Shown here in pieces: positions 18,047 through 27,747 of a stretch of DNA of 39,557 bases. Made by a program: the position numbers and the translations under genes. The notes beneath the pieces are model-generated. The model worked only from the letters and a program-made list of their open reading frames with translations, had not been told where the DNA came from and did not search any database. This DNA is from Collimonas antrihumi (GTDB lineage Bacteria > Pseudomonadota > Gammaproteobacteria > Burkholderiales > Burkholderiaceae_D): contig NZ_JAGQED010000034.1 of the NCBI RefSeq assembly GCF_018304965.1, positions 1 through 39,557 on the forward strand. Reading direction: 5' to 3'. The number at the start of each line of letters is the position of its first letter. The stretch's first letter is position 1.

Positions 18047-19365
18047 AAATTACAATCGTAGGCACCGGCTATGTTGGCCTGGTCAGCGGTGCATGCCTGG
18101 CAGAAGTCGGCAATAAAGTCCTCTGCCTGGACCTCGATCCGGCCAAAATCGCCATTCTCGAAAACGGCGACATTCCCATCCACGAGCCAGGCTTGCTGGA
18201 GATGGTCCGCCGCAACGTCGCCGCCGGCAGGCTGCAGTTCACCACCGACATTGACCGCGCGGTGGCCCATGGCAGCATCCAGTTCATTGCGGTTGGCACG
18301 CCCCCCGATGAAGACGGCTCCGCCGATCTGCAATATGTACTGGCAGCAGCCAGAAATATCGGCAGCCGGATGACCGAATATAAGGTGCTGGTAGATAAAA
18401 GCACGGTCCCGGTCGGTACCGCCGACAAGGTCAATGCAGTCATCGCGGAAGAACTGAACAAGCGCGACATCAAGCTGAATTACAGCGTAGTCTCAAATCC
18501 GGAATTCCTGAAAGAAGGCGCGGCGGTCGAAGACTTCATGCGCCCGGATCGCATCGTCATTGGCGGTAACGACGAGCATGCCATCCATCTGATGCGCGAA
18601 CTCTATGCGCCCTTCAACAGGAACCATGACCGCGTCATCGTGATGGACGTCAAAAGCGCCGAACTGACCAAGTACGCCGCCAACGCCATGCTGGCAACAC
18701 GGATCAGCTTCATGAACGAGCTGGCAAACACTGCGGAAAAGCTGGGGGCCGACATTGAGATGGTGCGCCAGGGGATCGGTTCGGATGAACGTATCGGCTA
18801 CCATTTCCTTTATTCAGGTTGCGGCTATGGCGGATCGTGCTTCCCCAAGGACGTCAAGGCTCTGATCAAGACGGCCAAAGATGATGCGGGTGTGACTCTC
18901 AAAGTCCTGAATGCAGTCGAAGAAGCCAATGACGAACAAAAAAGCGTCCTGACCAACAAAATCAAGGCAAGATTCGGCGATAATCTCAGCGGCAAGAAAT
19001 TTGCGGTCTGGGGACTTGCTTTCAAGCCTAACACCGACGACATGCGCGATGCGCCAAGCCGAAAGCTGATCGCCGATCTGTTCGCTGCGGGTGCTACCGT
19101 TACCGCATATGATCCGGTCGCCATGTCAGAAGCAAAGCGTATTTTTGGCGCTGAAACGAGACTTACCTACGCAGACAACCCGCTCACAGCCTGCGAAGGT
19201 GCGGATGCGCTGGTCATCGTCACTGAATGGAAAGAATTCCGTAGTCCAGATTTTGATGTCATCAAAGTCAAACTCAGGAGCCCTGTGATTTTTGATGGCC
19301 GCAATCTTTATGATCTGAAGGTCATATTAAGCACCGGTATTGAATACTTTGCTATCGGGCGATGA
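18043..19365 (+). CDS. ugd: UDP-glucose 6-dehydrogenase
   Basis: Ugd oxidises UDP-glucose to UDP-glucuronate with two NAD. The protein of 440 residues starts with the NAD-binding motif [16 protein letters not shown]. It has the catalytic cysteine in [11 protein letters not shown] (about 265) and the conserved Lys and Asp in [17 protein letters not shown]. The GTG start at 18043 overlaps the fcl stop (GTGA), and the residue pattern requires this start. Its stop in turn overlaps an ATG at 19362. It implies glucuronic acid in the polymer. Confidence 0.96.
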   Translation: MKITIVGTGYVGLVSGACLAEVGNKVLCLDLDPAKIAILENGDIPIHEPGLLEMVRRNVAAGRLQFTTDIDRAVAHGSIQFIAVGTPPDEDGSADLQYVLAAARNIGSRMTEYKVLVDKSTVPVGTADKVNAVIAEELNKRDIKLNYSVVSNPEFLKEGAAVEDFMRPDRIVIGGNDEHAIHLMRELYAPFNRNHDRVIVMDVKSAELTKYAANAMLATRISFMNELANTAEKLGADIEMVRQGIGSDERIGYHFLYSGCGYGGSCFPKDVKALIKTAKDDAGVTLKVLNAVEEANDEQKSVLTNKIKARFGDNLSGKKFAVWGLAFKPNTDDMRDAPSRKLIADLFAAGATVTAYDPVAMSEAKRIFGAETRLTYADNPLTACEGADALVIVTEWKEFRSPDFDVIKVKLRSPVIFDGRNLYDLKVILSTGIEYFAIGR

Positions 19366-19562
19366 ATAGCAATTTGCATTCAACAAAGTGGTTCGTTTCA
19401 ACAATTCCGGCCTGTTCAAAAATGAAGATCATAGACCTCCACCTATGCGCGTCTATGTCGAATACAGGTCATCTGCTTAGATCGAAGGCGTCGATTGTCT
19501 GTTACTTTCTTTCATTCAGTTTAGCAAAGGCAATCAGTCCCTTTAAATTGCGAATCATATGA
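19362..19562 (+). CDS. Possible small protein bridging ugd and wzx
   Basis: A 66-codon frame begins at an ATG that overlaps the ugd stop (ATGA) and ends at a TGA that overlaps the wzx ATG (ATGA). The double stop-start overlap is what a coupled small gene would show and is the main reason to list it. The product is basic, with a hydrophobic stretch near the end ([16 protein letters not shown]). No family is recognised. It could instead be filler at the junction where the AT-richer EPS core was joined to ugd. Confidence 0.3.
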   Translation: MNSNLHSTKWFVSTIPACSKMKIIDLHLCASMSNTGHLLRSKASIVCYFLSFSLAKAISPFKLRII

Positions 19563-20857
19563 CTACCAAGAACAAGCTCTCCCATCGAGTGATTTCCAGT
19601 GTATTTGCGCACCTGTTTTCCCAGGGGGTAACGATCCTGACGCAACTTGGATCACTTCCGGTTTTCCTGCATTACTGGGATATGCAACGCTACGGGGTAT
19701 GGTTAATGCTGTCGGCCTTACCTATTTATCTATCTATGGCTGACGTCGGCATTATGGCCGTAACAGCGAATAAAGTTACCATGCTCGCTGCCAAGGGCGA
19801 TAACGAACACGCCAATAGAGTTTTTCAGAGTGCGCTTGCGCTTGTTCTTGTAGTGTTTTCGCTCGTTGCAATTGCGGCGGTAATTCTTATTTGGTCACTT
19901 GACATCCAGATGCTCGCGCATCCTGGCTCTCGAATTGCCCTTACTTGCCTCACTATTGCAGCGCTCACAACTGCGTTTGGTGGATTGCTTGATGCTGCAT
20001 ACAGGTCTGCTGGGCAATATGCAAAGGTTACCTATTATCTAACAACCACCAGAATCGTTGAGTGGTTAGGTTCTATATTGGGTGTTGCGCTCTTTGGCGG
20101 TATTGAGCATGCTGCCATCGGTTATTTGATAGGTCGTTTGGCGTCAACAATCGTTATTCAACGATTAGCACAACGCGAGGTACAAGCCATCAAATGGAGT
20201 TTTTGCGGTGCTAATTGGAAAGATATGCGTGAAATGCTGCGCCCAGGAATATCTCTTTTTATCTTTCCCATCGCAACGGCTCTTAACGTTCAAGGAATGA
20301 TTTTACTAATCGGCAATACGATGGGCCCCACAATTGCTGCGCTGTTCAACACGTATCGCGTCCTGACACGAGTTATGGTTCAACTACCAACGTTATTTGG
20401 GAAATCACTGTGGCCTGAATTGTCGAGACTATACGCACTAAAGGAGCATGCAAAAATTCACTCGATATATATCAAAGCTACAGCGGTGACCATTGGAATG
20501 AGTATAATTTGCGCGATTTTTTTATATTTCTTTGGCGAGCAAATACTCGCGATTTGGTCGCACGGAAAAATTCACTTTCAGGCGAACATATTTGGTGTGT
20601 TGCTGATCTCAGCGGCATTAACTGGTTTTTGGCAGATTGGCATGGTGGTCCTAGCCTCTACAAATCGCCACCAAAAGCTGTCTATCGCGTTTCTCTTGGC
20701 CTCTTTATCTTCCTTTGGACTTGCAAGTGCCCTAGTCCCAAAGTACGGTCTTATGGGTATAGCAGGATCTCTTATTCTGGTAGAAGTCGTAATGATCTGG
20801 GCAACATTTATCTTTATTCTGAAGGCCCAACGGCCATTGGTTTTAAATACCTTATGA
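19559..20857 (+). CDS. Oligosaccharide flippase (Wzx-like, MATE/MVF superfamily)
   Basis: The 432-residue integral membrane protein has about 12 hydrophobic segments and the PST/MVF layout of Wzx translocases. Its N-terminal VFAHLFSQGVTILTQLGSLP helix is followed by YWDMQRYGVWLMLSALP, a pattern common in lipid-linked oligosaccharide flippases. Its role would be to flip the undecaprenyl-linked repeat unit across the inner membrane before Wzy polymerises it. Its place right after the sugar-nucleotide genes and before wzy supports this. The gene is AT-richer than ugd, marking the start of the variable core. Confidence 0.85.
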   Translation: MTTKNKLSHRVISSVFAHLFSQGVTILTQLGSLPVFLHYWDMQRYGVWLMLSALPIYLSMADVGIMAVTANKVTMLAAKGDNEHANRVFQSALALVLVVFSLVAIAAVILIWSLDIQMLAHPGSRIALTCLTIAALTTAFGGLLDAAYRSAGQYAKVTYYLTTTRIVEWLGSILGVALFGGIEHAAIGYLIGRLASTIVIQRLAQREVQAIKWSFCGANWKDMREMLRPGISLFIFPIATALNVQGMILLIGNTMGPTIAALFNTYRVLTRVMVQLPTLFGKSLWPELSRLYALKEHAKIHSIYIKATAVTIGMSIICAIFLYFFGEQILAIWSHGKIHFQANIFGVLLISAALTGFWQIGMVVLASTNRHQKLSIAFLLASLSSFGLASALVPKYGLMGIAGSLILVEVVMIWATFIFILKAQRPLVLNTL

Positions 20858-20961
20858 CCTGAAAGACGGAAAATGGTGAATCTATCTGCAGGCTTGTTGT
20901 TAATTAGAAAAATGTGCTTTCGAGGGTAATTAGATCGATTGTAATTATATAAGGCAAGTTT

Positions 20962-21984
20962 ATGATAATAGATTGTGATAATGACTTGCAGTTGCTGTCA
21001 AGGTCGTGTGATATCGCAATTATTGGTGGTGGAACTGTTGGCCTAACGATAGCCACGTCCTTATCACGCGCAGGATTTGATACAGTTGTTCAGGAGAGCG
21101 GCGGCGAGTTTTTTGAGTCAAAATCACAATCTTTAAACGATGCGCATGTAACATCCAGGCCACATGCCGGTATTCGCGACGGGCGCGCCAGAGTGTTAGG
21201 GGGCACCTCAACGCTCTGGGGCGGACAACTCGTTCGCTTTAGCAAACTAGACTTGTCCGATCGCCCTTGGGCCAACAGTAACGCTTGGCCTATCACGTTT
21301 TCGGAGCTGACCCCATACTACAAGCGCGTTGCGGAGATTCTCGGATTAGCTCCGTATTTTGATAATGAAATAGCGATTTGGAAGCGCTTCGGCCTGACTT
21401 TACCAATCGAGACCTCCGATTGTGAATTTTTTGTTACCCACTGGCTGAAAGAACCAAATATTGCTCGGCATTTCTCATCTGACATTCGTGAACTGACGAA
21501 TTTATGCGTTGCCTTACACGCGCACGTTACTGACATTCGCTGCGACGAAGGCTCTGACTCCGTTTCAGCTATTAGTGTCCACAACGGAAGAGGAACGTCT
21601 ATCCTGCTAAAGCCACGGGTTGTGATCATGGCAAACGGCACAATAGAAATATCCAGACTTTTACTATTATCAGCAAAATTAAATCCAAAAACACCATGGG
21701 CCTCCAATAAGTGGATTGACAGGGGGTTTCAAGATTGTCTCGATTTGAAGGCGGCAAAGGTTTCCATTCTTGATAAGCGCCGGTTCGGCGACGTATTTGA
21801 TAATATTTTCCTGGGCGGCTTCAAATTTCAACCTAAACTTCGGCAAAGCGATGAGTTCCTTGCCAAGAATGGTCTATTGAATATTGCATGCTCTTATCAG
21901 ATCAAGCATAGGGCAGCTGAAATTTCAACGAAATACTTACATTCATTATTATTCAACATGGAAAGTGTAAAAATAGCACCTTGA
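20962..21984 (+). pseudogene. C-terminally truncated GMC-type FAD oxidoreductase
   Basis: The N-terminus has an FAD dinucleotide fold (DIAIIGGGTVGLTIATSLSRAG, with the ribose-binding acidic residue in VQESGG) and the GMC-like blocks RARVLGGTSTLWGGQ and WPITFSELTPYY. Relatives in EPS clusters usually run to about 500-560 residues and end in a GMC C-terminal domain with a His-rich active-site motif. This frame stops at 340 residues, and nothing resembling the missing domain appears in any frame before wzy at 22148. An AAGG element seven bases before the ATG shows that translation can start. It is probably a deletion remnant, although a shortened active protein cannot be excluded. Confidence 0.7.
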
Positions 21985-22147
21985 ATTAACAGTTGACAGA
22001 GATTATTTTCATTGCAGAACAAATTGGCCAAAATCAATATAACCAATATTATTAATCTAAAAATAAAATACATAGAGTTATACGATCTACATTTATTGAT
22101 CTCACATTGCGAAATTAGGGAGAAAAATAATGGCACCGAGATATTAA

Positions 22148-23581
22148 ATGAATACATCAAAAATTAAAAGTAATTCAGCACCTCCAATATATAGCATTCT
22201 ATTGTTTTTCATTTTAATCACAATCCTGATTTTGAATATTGGGAATAAAAGTATTATTTTTATTGGATCAGAACTACTAATATTATTTTCGATTATATTT
22301 CAATGGAATGAGTTTTTCAAATGCAAATACCCTTCGCTATCCGATGCGACAGTGTTTTGCTTTACCATATTGTTTTTTTACATAGCTCCAATTTTACAAC
22401 TCAATGTTGTTGCGAATATATTAATAAACACATCACCATACAACGATACGTTTGGATCTTACGCAAATTTACTATCTTCACTTTTCATGTTTACATATGT
22501 TTTAACCAGAAAATTCTCCAGAGCTGATGCCTCAAAGAAAATATTAAACAATGTGAAATATGACATAGAAAGGCCGAGAAATATTTTCCTCCTCTTTTTA
22601 TTATTTTTAATTATCTCAGTACTTGCGGCCTTTCTGGCCTATAAAGATATACAAATAAAGGCTATTGCAATAGATGATGCTGATTCAATTTCAATACAAG
22701 ATTTATTTGTAAACAAAGTGCTTTACTTTTTCCCCTATGGCTTTTTGGCACTTACAATAATATACAAAGAAAGTTTGCAAAAATTTAAAGGTCTTTTCTG
22801 GCTGCTATTGGTGTCGGCGACTATCTGTTTACTTATTTGCAAAAATCCGTTGCTAGAAAAGAGAAATGCTCTTGGCCCAATATACATTTCCATCTTGTAT
22901 CTTTGGAATCAAAAAATTCACAACTCGAAGAAATTAACTTTATTTACGCTTCTTTCTATTATTGTGATTTTTTTTCCATTATCCTCAATGTTTACTCATG
23001 TGAAATTTGATGATTGGAGTTTTGATAGCAATGAATTATATAAGGTTATCTCTTCTCACTTTTTAGAGTTGCACTATGATGCGTGGGCGAATTTTCATAC
23101 CGTCATCGAAATTGTAAATGGCCAAAATGGATTTTTATATGGCAGGCAATTATTAGGATCTATTTTATTTTTTATCCCTAGATCGTTATGGCCAGACAAA
23201 GCGTTAGCGACCGGTAATTTTATTGGTAACTACCTCAGTGTCAACCACTCAATGTGGTTCAATAATTTATCTTCGCCCTTAATATCGGAAGCGTATCTTG
23301 ATTTTGGACTAATAGGTGTATTAGCTTACGCTTATTTTCTTGGACGGCTCACCATATTCCTTGACAAATTATCATTTTCAACAAAATCGTGGGAAAGAAT
23401 TGCTGGAATTTTCTTTGCTGTTTATCTTTTTTATGTTCTACGCGGATCATTAATGGTTGCCATTGCTTACGGCACGGGGTCAATAATTGTGTTTATTACA
23501 ATACATTTATTAAACCGTAGAAACTCTAAAGCAAATAGAATCTTAATTAGGAAACAAGAGAATGGATTTTTCTTCAAGTAA
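22148..23581 (+). CDS. Repeat-unit polymerase (Wzy-like)
   Basis: The 477-residue protein is almost wholly hydrophobic, with 11-12 predicted membrane segments and one large periplasmic loop. The loop and following helix carry GRQLLGSILFFIPRSLWP and SEAYLDFGLIGVLAYAY, a pattern typical of O-antigen/EPS polymerases of the oligosaccharide repeat unit polymerase type. It would join flipped repeat units in the periplasm. Base composition is the most AT-rich of the window, as expected for wzy. The best ribosome site (TTAGGGAG) lies before an upstream in-frame ATG at 22130 that reads five codons to TAA immediately before this ATG. Confidence 0.85.
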   Translation: MNTSKIKSNSAPPIYSILLFFILITILILNIGNKSIIFIGSELLILFSIIFQWNEFFKCKYPSLSDATVFCFTILFFYIAPILQLNVVANILINTSPYNDTFGSYANLLSSLFMFTYVLTRKFSRADASKKILNNVKYDIERPRNIFLLFLLFLIISVLAAFLAYKDIQIKAIAIDDADSISIQDLFVNKVLYFFPYGFLALTIIYKESLQKFKGLFWLLLVSATICLLICKNPLLEKRNALGPIYISILYLWNQKIHNSKKLTLFTLLSIIVIFFPLSSMFTHVKFDDWSFDSNELYKVISSHFLELHYDAWANFHTVIEIVNGQNGFLYGRQLLGSILFFIPRSLWPDKALATGNFIGNYLSVNHSMWFNNLSSPLISEAYLDFGLIGVLAYAYFLGRLTIFLDKLSFSTKSWERIAGIFFAVYLFYVLRGSLMVAIAYGTGSIIVFITIHLLNRRNSKANRILIRKQENGFFFK

Positions 23582-23597
23582 GGCAATAAAATACAAA

Positions 23598-23618
23598 TTT
23601 GAAAATTCAATTTTCAAA
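23598..23618. repeat. 21-base palindrome between wzy and a GT4 gene
   Basis: TTTGAAAATT and AATTTTCAAA flank a single C, just after the wzy stop. It is followed by A-runs on the plus strand, so it is not a plus-strand terminator. It may be an AT-rich transcript hairpin or simple AT-rich chance. Confidence 0.5.
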
Positions 23619-23707
23619 AAAAATAGCACCCACAATTATTGATTATCACGAACCCTATTTGAAATTTAAATAATGTGCGCCAATAAAAAAACATTTTTCA
23701 TACACAA

Positions 23708-24856
23708 ATGATTCATATTTATCATAATATTTTATGGTCAAAATACAAGGGGGAAGTTTTTTCTTCCCTTTATAATTTATCACTCGAAAAAAGGATTGAC
23801 ACTTCCATCATTCAAATAGCAAAAACCTCAACTGACCGCGAAGGCTTGAGTAGTGTTGACCTTTCCTATCACCGTTATCCATTCAAGCTCTTGTTTAATA
23901 AAACATATGATTCAATATCTAAATTAACTCTATGCTTTAGTCTGTTTAAGGATGTAAAAAATTCTAAAGCAGATTTAATTGTATTACCTGGATATCATCT
24001 AATTGAATACTGGTTAATGCTTTTAGCGTGCGTGATGACCAGAAAAAAGCGCGCAGTTTTTGTCGATTCCACACGCTATGATCGACCAACATCAAATTTC
24101 AGAGCTTTTTTTAAGCGTATTTTTTTTAGTTTAAATCACGGTTTTTTTTGCTACGGACAAAGAAGCAAGGAATATCTGATTAGTCTCGGTGTACCACCGG
24201 ATAAAATCATTTTCCGTTGTCAGGCTGCCGCTTTGCCTCACAGCTATCGGATGGAAGAAGTGCTGCGCAGTCGCATACAGCGGAACAATATGAGTGTTGT
24301 GCCTTCATATTTGTATGTTGGCCGCCTTTCTCAAGAAAAAGGTTTAGACACGCTGATTCACGCCTTTAAGCGAATCTACCAGCTAACCCCGTCTGCATCA
24401 CTCACCATAGTCGGCAGTGGGCCGTTGTGTGCTGAACTGAGGACACATATTGCATCACTTGGCCTTACAGATGCAGTTCGTTTTACCGGCGGCCTCGATA
24501 TCAATCAATTGGCCGACTATTACCTGAATGCCAGTTGCTTGATATTGCCTAGTCGTAGCGAACCGTGGGGCTTGGTCGCGAACGAGGCTCTCAGCTATGG
24601 CTGCCCAATTATCGTAAGCGACCGTTGCGGTTGCGCTCCAGATTTGATCATTGATGGTAAGACGGGGTATGTGTTTCAGACTGACGACGTAGAAGACCTA
24701 TATCAAAAAATGCTATTAATTCAGCAAACGCTGGCTGACGCAACAAAGGTTGCAAATGATTGTATCAATTTCATACAGAACTTCACACCCGTTAAAGCAG
24801 CTTCGCAAATACTGGACGGCTGTCAGGCCATTTTGTCCAAGACAGGTAGGCTGTAA
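23708..24856 (+). CDS. Glycosyltransferase family 4 (GT4), paralogue of 30049-31209
   Basis: This cytoplasmic, membrane-associated GT-B enzyme of 382 residues should add a sugar to the lipid-linked repeat unit. The C-terminal Glycos_transf_1 domain (about 195-360) shows YVGRLSQEKGLD, the GSGP turn and SEPWGLVANEALSYGCP, which contains the donor-binding E-X7-E motif. The N-terminal half carries HNILWSKYKGEVFSSL and LIVLPGYHLIEYW, both shared with the minus-strand GT4 at 30049-31209. The two are clear paralogues. No ribosome site is visible. The N-terminal half is far more AT-rich than the C-terminal half. Its stop overlaps the next start (TAATG). Confidence 0.88.
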   Translation: MIHIYHNILWSKYKGEVFSSLYNLSLEKRIDTSIIQIAKTSTDREGLSSVDLSYHRYPFKLLFNKTYDSISKLTLCFSLFKDVKNSKADLIVLPGYHLIEYWLMLLACVMTRKKRAVFVDSTRYDRPTSNFRAFFKRIFFSLNHGFFCYGQRSKEYLISLGVPPDKIIFRCQAAALPHSYRMEEVLRSRIQRNNMSVVPSYLYVGRLSQEKGLDTLIHAFKRIYQLTPSASLTIVGSGPLCAELRTHIASLGLTDAVRFTGGLDINQLADYYLNASCLILPSRSEPWGLVANEALSYGCPIIVSDRCGCAPDLIIDGKTGYVFQTDDVEDLYQKMLLIQQTLADATKVANDCINFIQNFTPVKAASQILDGCQAILSKTGRL

Positions 24857-25950
24857 TGGTTTTTTTTGTTGGGCCATTGCCACCGCCTTTACATGGATTT
24901 TCCGCCATTAACCAAAAAATGCTGACGCGTTTATTGGATAGAACGGATGTGCGAATCTTTGACACCACTCCAAAGCACCTGTCGGATGGGAATAAGTGGC
25001 AGCTATTTTTTAAGATTTTTCATTGGCTGCGTTCATTTTGCTTATTCATTTTTCTCATGATCGTAAGGAGGCCGAACGCGCTTTATCTAGGAATGTCAGG
25101 GGGACCGAGACAGCTATTTGACTCGCTCTACATTCTTATCAGCCGGCTTTTCGGCAGCAATATCTTCGTGCATCACCACAGCTTTGCCTATCTGAATGCG
25201 ATCAAACCGTACAACCGTATTTGCATGTGGCTGGCGGGGCGCTCATGCCATATTGTGTTGTGTGATGTCATGGCCGGGAAGCTGGCTGCTGCTTATGGCA
25301 TACCGGAAGAACAGATTTTCATTCTGTCGAATGCAGCATTCCTAGACGAAGAAGGTAGGTTCCAGAACCGCCCCGAAATCTCCCCTGATGGGCTGACGCT
25401 TGGCTTCATTTCGAACATCACGGTTGAAAAGGGTATCGTGGAGTTTTTCGATGTAGTAGCTGGCCTAGTACAACAAGGATTACAAGTCAAAGGGGTGATC
25501 GCGGGACCTGTTGATCCTGCATTGCAAAAGCAGTTTTCCGGCATGTTGGCAGGTCGAAATGATATCGAATATCTCGGTCCGGTTTATGGCGAAAAGAAAG
25601 ACGCTTTTTTTCAAAGCATTGATCTGCTCCTTTTCCCCACCAAATACCAGAACGAGGCAGAGCCGGTCACGATACTAGAAGCATTGCGTGACGGAGTACC
25701 AGTTGTCGCCGCAGGCAGAGGTTGCATCCACTCCATGATTGATCAACGGTCAGGCGCGGTGTTTCCAAACATTGATCAGTACGTCGCTGATGCTACGGAG
25801 TACATCAAGTCAGTGATGACAGGGAGTATTTCCTTAAATGCGCTTTCTGAAAATGCGTTTAACCAATTCAGTGCAATGCGCACTTGTAATGTCGCTCGCC
25901 TTGACGATCTCATCACAAAAATCGCCGGCCCAAAACAACTAACGATCTAA
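24856..25950 (+). CDS. Glycosyltransferase family 4
   Basis: The 364-residue GT-B enzyme starts MVFFVGPLPPPLHGFSAIN, the short Gly-Pro-rich acceptor-side motif of many EPS GT4 enzymes. It continues with a C-terminal donor domain (about 180-345) with GFISNITVEKGI, FPTKYQNEAEPVTILEAL (E-X7-E type) and DGVPVVAAGRGC. The ATG overlaps the previous gene's stop, so it is probably translationally coupled. Donor and acceptor cannot be assigned. It is followed four bases later by the acetyltransferase gene. Confidence 0.88.
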   Translation: MVFFVGPLPPPLHGFSAINQKMLTRLLDRTDVRIFDTTPKHLSDGNKWQLFFKIFHWLRSFCLFIFLMIVRRPNALYLGMSGGPRQLFDSLYILISRLFGSNIFVHHHSFAYLNAIKPYNRICMWLAGRSCHIVLCDVMAGKLAAAYGIPEEQIFILSNAAFLDEEGRFQNRPEISPDGLTLGFISNITVEKGIVEFFDVVAGLVQQGLQVKGVIAGPVDPALQKQFSGMLAGRNDIEYLGPVYGEKKDAFFQSIDLLLFPTKYQNEAEPVTILEALRDGVPVVAAGRGCIHSMIDQRSGAVFPNIDQYVADATEYIKSVMTGSISLNALSENAFNQFSAMRTCNVARLDDLITKIAGPKQLTI

Positions 25951-25954
25951 TGGC

Positions 25955-26515
25955 ATGATGCAAGATTTATCACGTTTCAAACTTCCTCCAAATTTCCGTG
26001 GCCGCTCTGCTTTCGCAGTACAACTGTGGTGGTTTGTACAGGCTATTTTTTTTCACACGTCGCCACAATTTGCTTACGGTTTTCGTCGCTGGCTGCTTCG
26101 GTGCTTCGGTGCGCAAGTCGGCAAACATACAGTAATTCGCCCCAGCGTTACCGTCACTTATCCATGGAAAGTGAAAATCGGCGACCACGCATGGATAGGC
26201 GACAATGTGGTGTTGTATAGCCTCGGAGAGATCGATATCGGCCCCCATGCGGTGGTGTCCCAGTCCAGCTACCTGTGCGCCGCCGACCATGACTACGCTC
26301 AGGTTGACTTCCCTATCCGTGCCCGCAAAATCACCATAGGCGAGCAGGCGTGGGTTGCGGCAGATGTATTCATCGCACCGGGTGTGACGATAGGGGCAGG
26401 AGCGGTTATCGGTGCGCGTAGCTCGGTATTTCGCGATATGCCGGCAGGTATGGTCTGCCTCGGCTATCCAGCCAAACCTGTCAAACCACGAGTTAAAGAA
26501 AAGGCCATCTCTTGA
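25955..26515 (+). CDS. WcaF-like acetyltransferase (left-handed beta-helix)
   Basis: This is an O-acetyltransferase of the hexapeptide-repeat family that would use acetyl-CoA to decorate a sugar of the repeat unit. Hexapeptide turns are visible (IGDHAWIGDNVVLYSL, IGPHAVV, ITIGEQAWVAADVFIAPGV, TIGAGAVIGARSSV). The catalytic histidine is probably the one in AADHDY. The N-terminal SRFKLPPNFRGRS and PWKVKIG blocks match colanic acid WcaF-type proteins. The length is 186 residues. It overlaps the next gene as TTGA. Confidence 0.88.
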   Translation: MMQDLSRFKLPPNFRGRSAFAVQLWWFVQAIFFHTSPQFAYGFRRWLLRCFGAQVGKHTVIRPSVTVTYPWKVKIGDHAWIGDNVVLYSLGEIDIGPHAVVSQSSYLCAADHDYAQVDFPIRARKITIGEQAWVAADVFIAPGVTIGAGAVIGARSSVFRDMPAGMVCLGYPAKPVKPRVKEKAIS

Positions 26516-27747
26516 AAATCCTTCTCTACGGTATCAATTTTGCGCCCGAGCTGACCGGCATAGGCAAATACACCGGTGAAATGGCCGCCTGGTTGGCTGC
26601 GACAGGACACGAAGTACGTGTAGTGACCGCACCGCCCTACTATCCGGACTGGCAAGTGTGGCACGGATATAGTTCGACTCGCTACACGCACGAAGTCTGG
26701 AAAGGCGTCCAGGTCTGGCGCGCACCGTTGTGGGTACCGAAAAAACCGTCCGGACTGAAGCGGTTGATTCATCTTGCCAGCTTTGCGCTAGGTAGCTTGC
26801 CGTTGATGCTGCGCCAGCTAATGTGGCGACCACAAGTGGTATGGGTAGTGGAACCACCATTGTTTTGTGCGCCCACCGCGTTATGCGTGGCACGCCTGAC
26901 GGGGGCACGAGCATGGTTGCACGTGCAAGACTTTGAGGTGGATGCAGCTTTTGCGCTGGGCTTATTGCAGGGTGGGCTAGCGCGTCGGCTGGTAACTAGG
27001 CTGGAGCGCTGGCTGATGCGGCGCTTTGACCGAGTGTCGACGATCTCTGACAGCATGCTGGCGCGCGCTTCTGCGAAGGGAGTGGCTGCAGAACGCCTGG
27101 TTCACTTCCCTAATTGGATAGACCTGGATGCCATCCAGCCTTTGACTGCGCCGAGCAGCTATCGCGTTGAATTGGGTATCCCTGCGGATGCGGTGGTAGC
27201 TCTGTATTCCGGCAACATGGGCGGCAAGCAAGGACTGGAGATCATGGCCGAGGCGGCCCGTTTGTTATCGGACCAAGCGGACTTGCACTTCGTGTTCTGT
27301 GGCAATGGCGCGGGTAAGGCGGAGTTGTTGCGATTAGCAGAGGGGCTGTCGAATGTACGATTCCTGGACCTACAGCCAATGGATCGTTTGAATGATTTGC
27401 TGGGCTTGGCAGACATCCATCTGCTTCCGCAACGAGCGGATGCAGCAGATTTGGTGATGCCATCCAAGTTAACTGGGATGCTGGCCAGCGGACGTGCAGT
27501 TGTGGCGACCGCACATGCGAATACCGAACTGGGTCGTGTGGTGCAATCCTGCGGCCTGCTGGTGGTACCGGGGGATGCGGACGCGTTTGCGGTGACAATC
27601 GGGAACTTGGCGCGCGACCCACTACTGCGGAAAACGCTCGGGCTATCAGGACGCAGACACGCCGAGTTGCATTTGGGGATGGACGGGATTTTGTCGCGAT
27701 TTGAGAGGTGTTGCGAGCGATTATGTGGAGTTACAGAAGGCATTTAG
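26512..27747 (+). CDS. WcaI-like GT4 glycosyltransferase
   Basis: The protein matches the colanic acid glycosyltransferase WcaI type: MKILLYGINFAPELTGIGKYTGEMA at the N-terminus (key residues N, P-E, T-G-IGKYTGE), APPYYPDWQV, VEPPLFCAP and HVQDFEVDAAFALG in the acceptor half, then YSGNMGGKQGLE and PSKLTGMLASGRAVVATA in the donor domain. The length is 411 residues. The start is a TTG at 26512 overlapping the acetyltransferase stop (TTGA), and the strong N-terminal consensus leaves no other choice. Known WcaI proteins act on fucose-containing repeat units; its substrate here is inferred only. Confidence 0.9.
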   Translation: MKILLYGINFAPELTGIGKYTGEMAAWLAATGHEVRVVTAPPYYPDWQVWHGYSSTRYTHEVWKGVQVWRAPLWVPKKPSGLKRLIHLASFALGSLPLMLRQLMWRPQVVWVVEPPLFCAPTALCVARLTGARAWLHVQDFEVDAAFALGLLQGGLARRLVTRLERWLMRRFDRVSTISDSMLARASAKGVAAERLVHFPNWIDLDAIQPLTAPSSYRVELGIPADAVVALYSGNMGGKQGLEIMAEAARLLSDQADLHFVFCGNGAGKAELLRLAEGLSNVRFLDLQPMDRLNDLLGLADIHLLPQRADAADLVMPSKLTGMLASGRAVVATAHANTELGRVVQSCGLLVVPGDADAFAVTIGNLARDPLLRKTLGLSGRRHAELHLGMDGILSRFERCCERLCGVTEGI

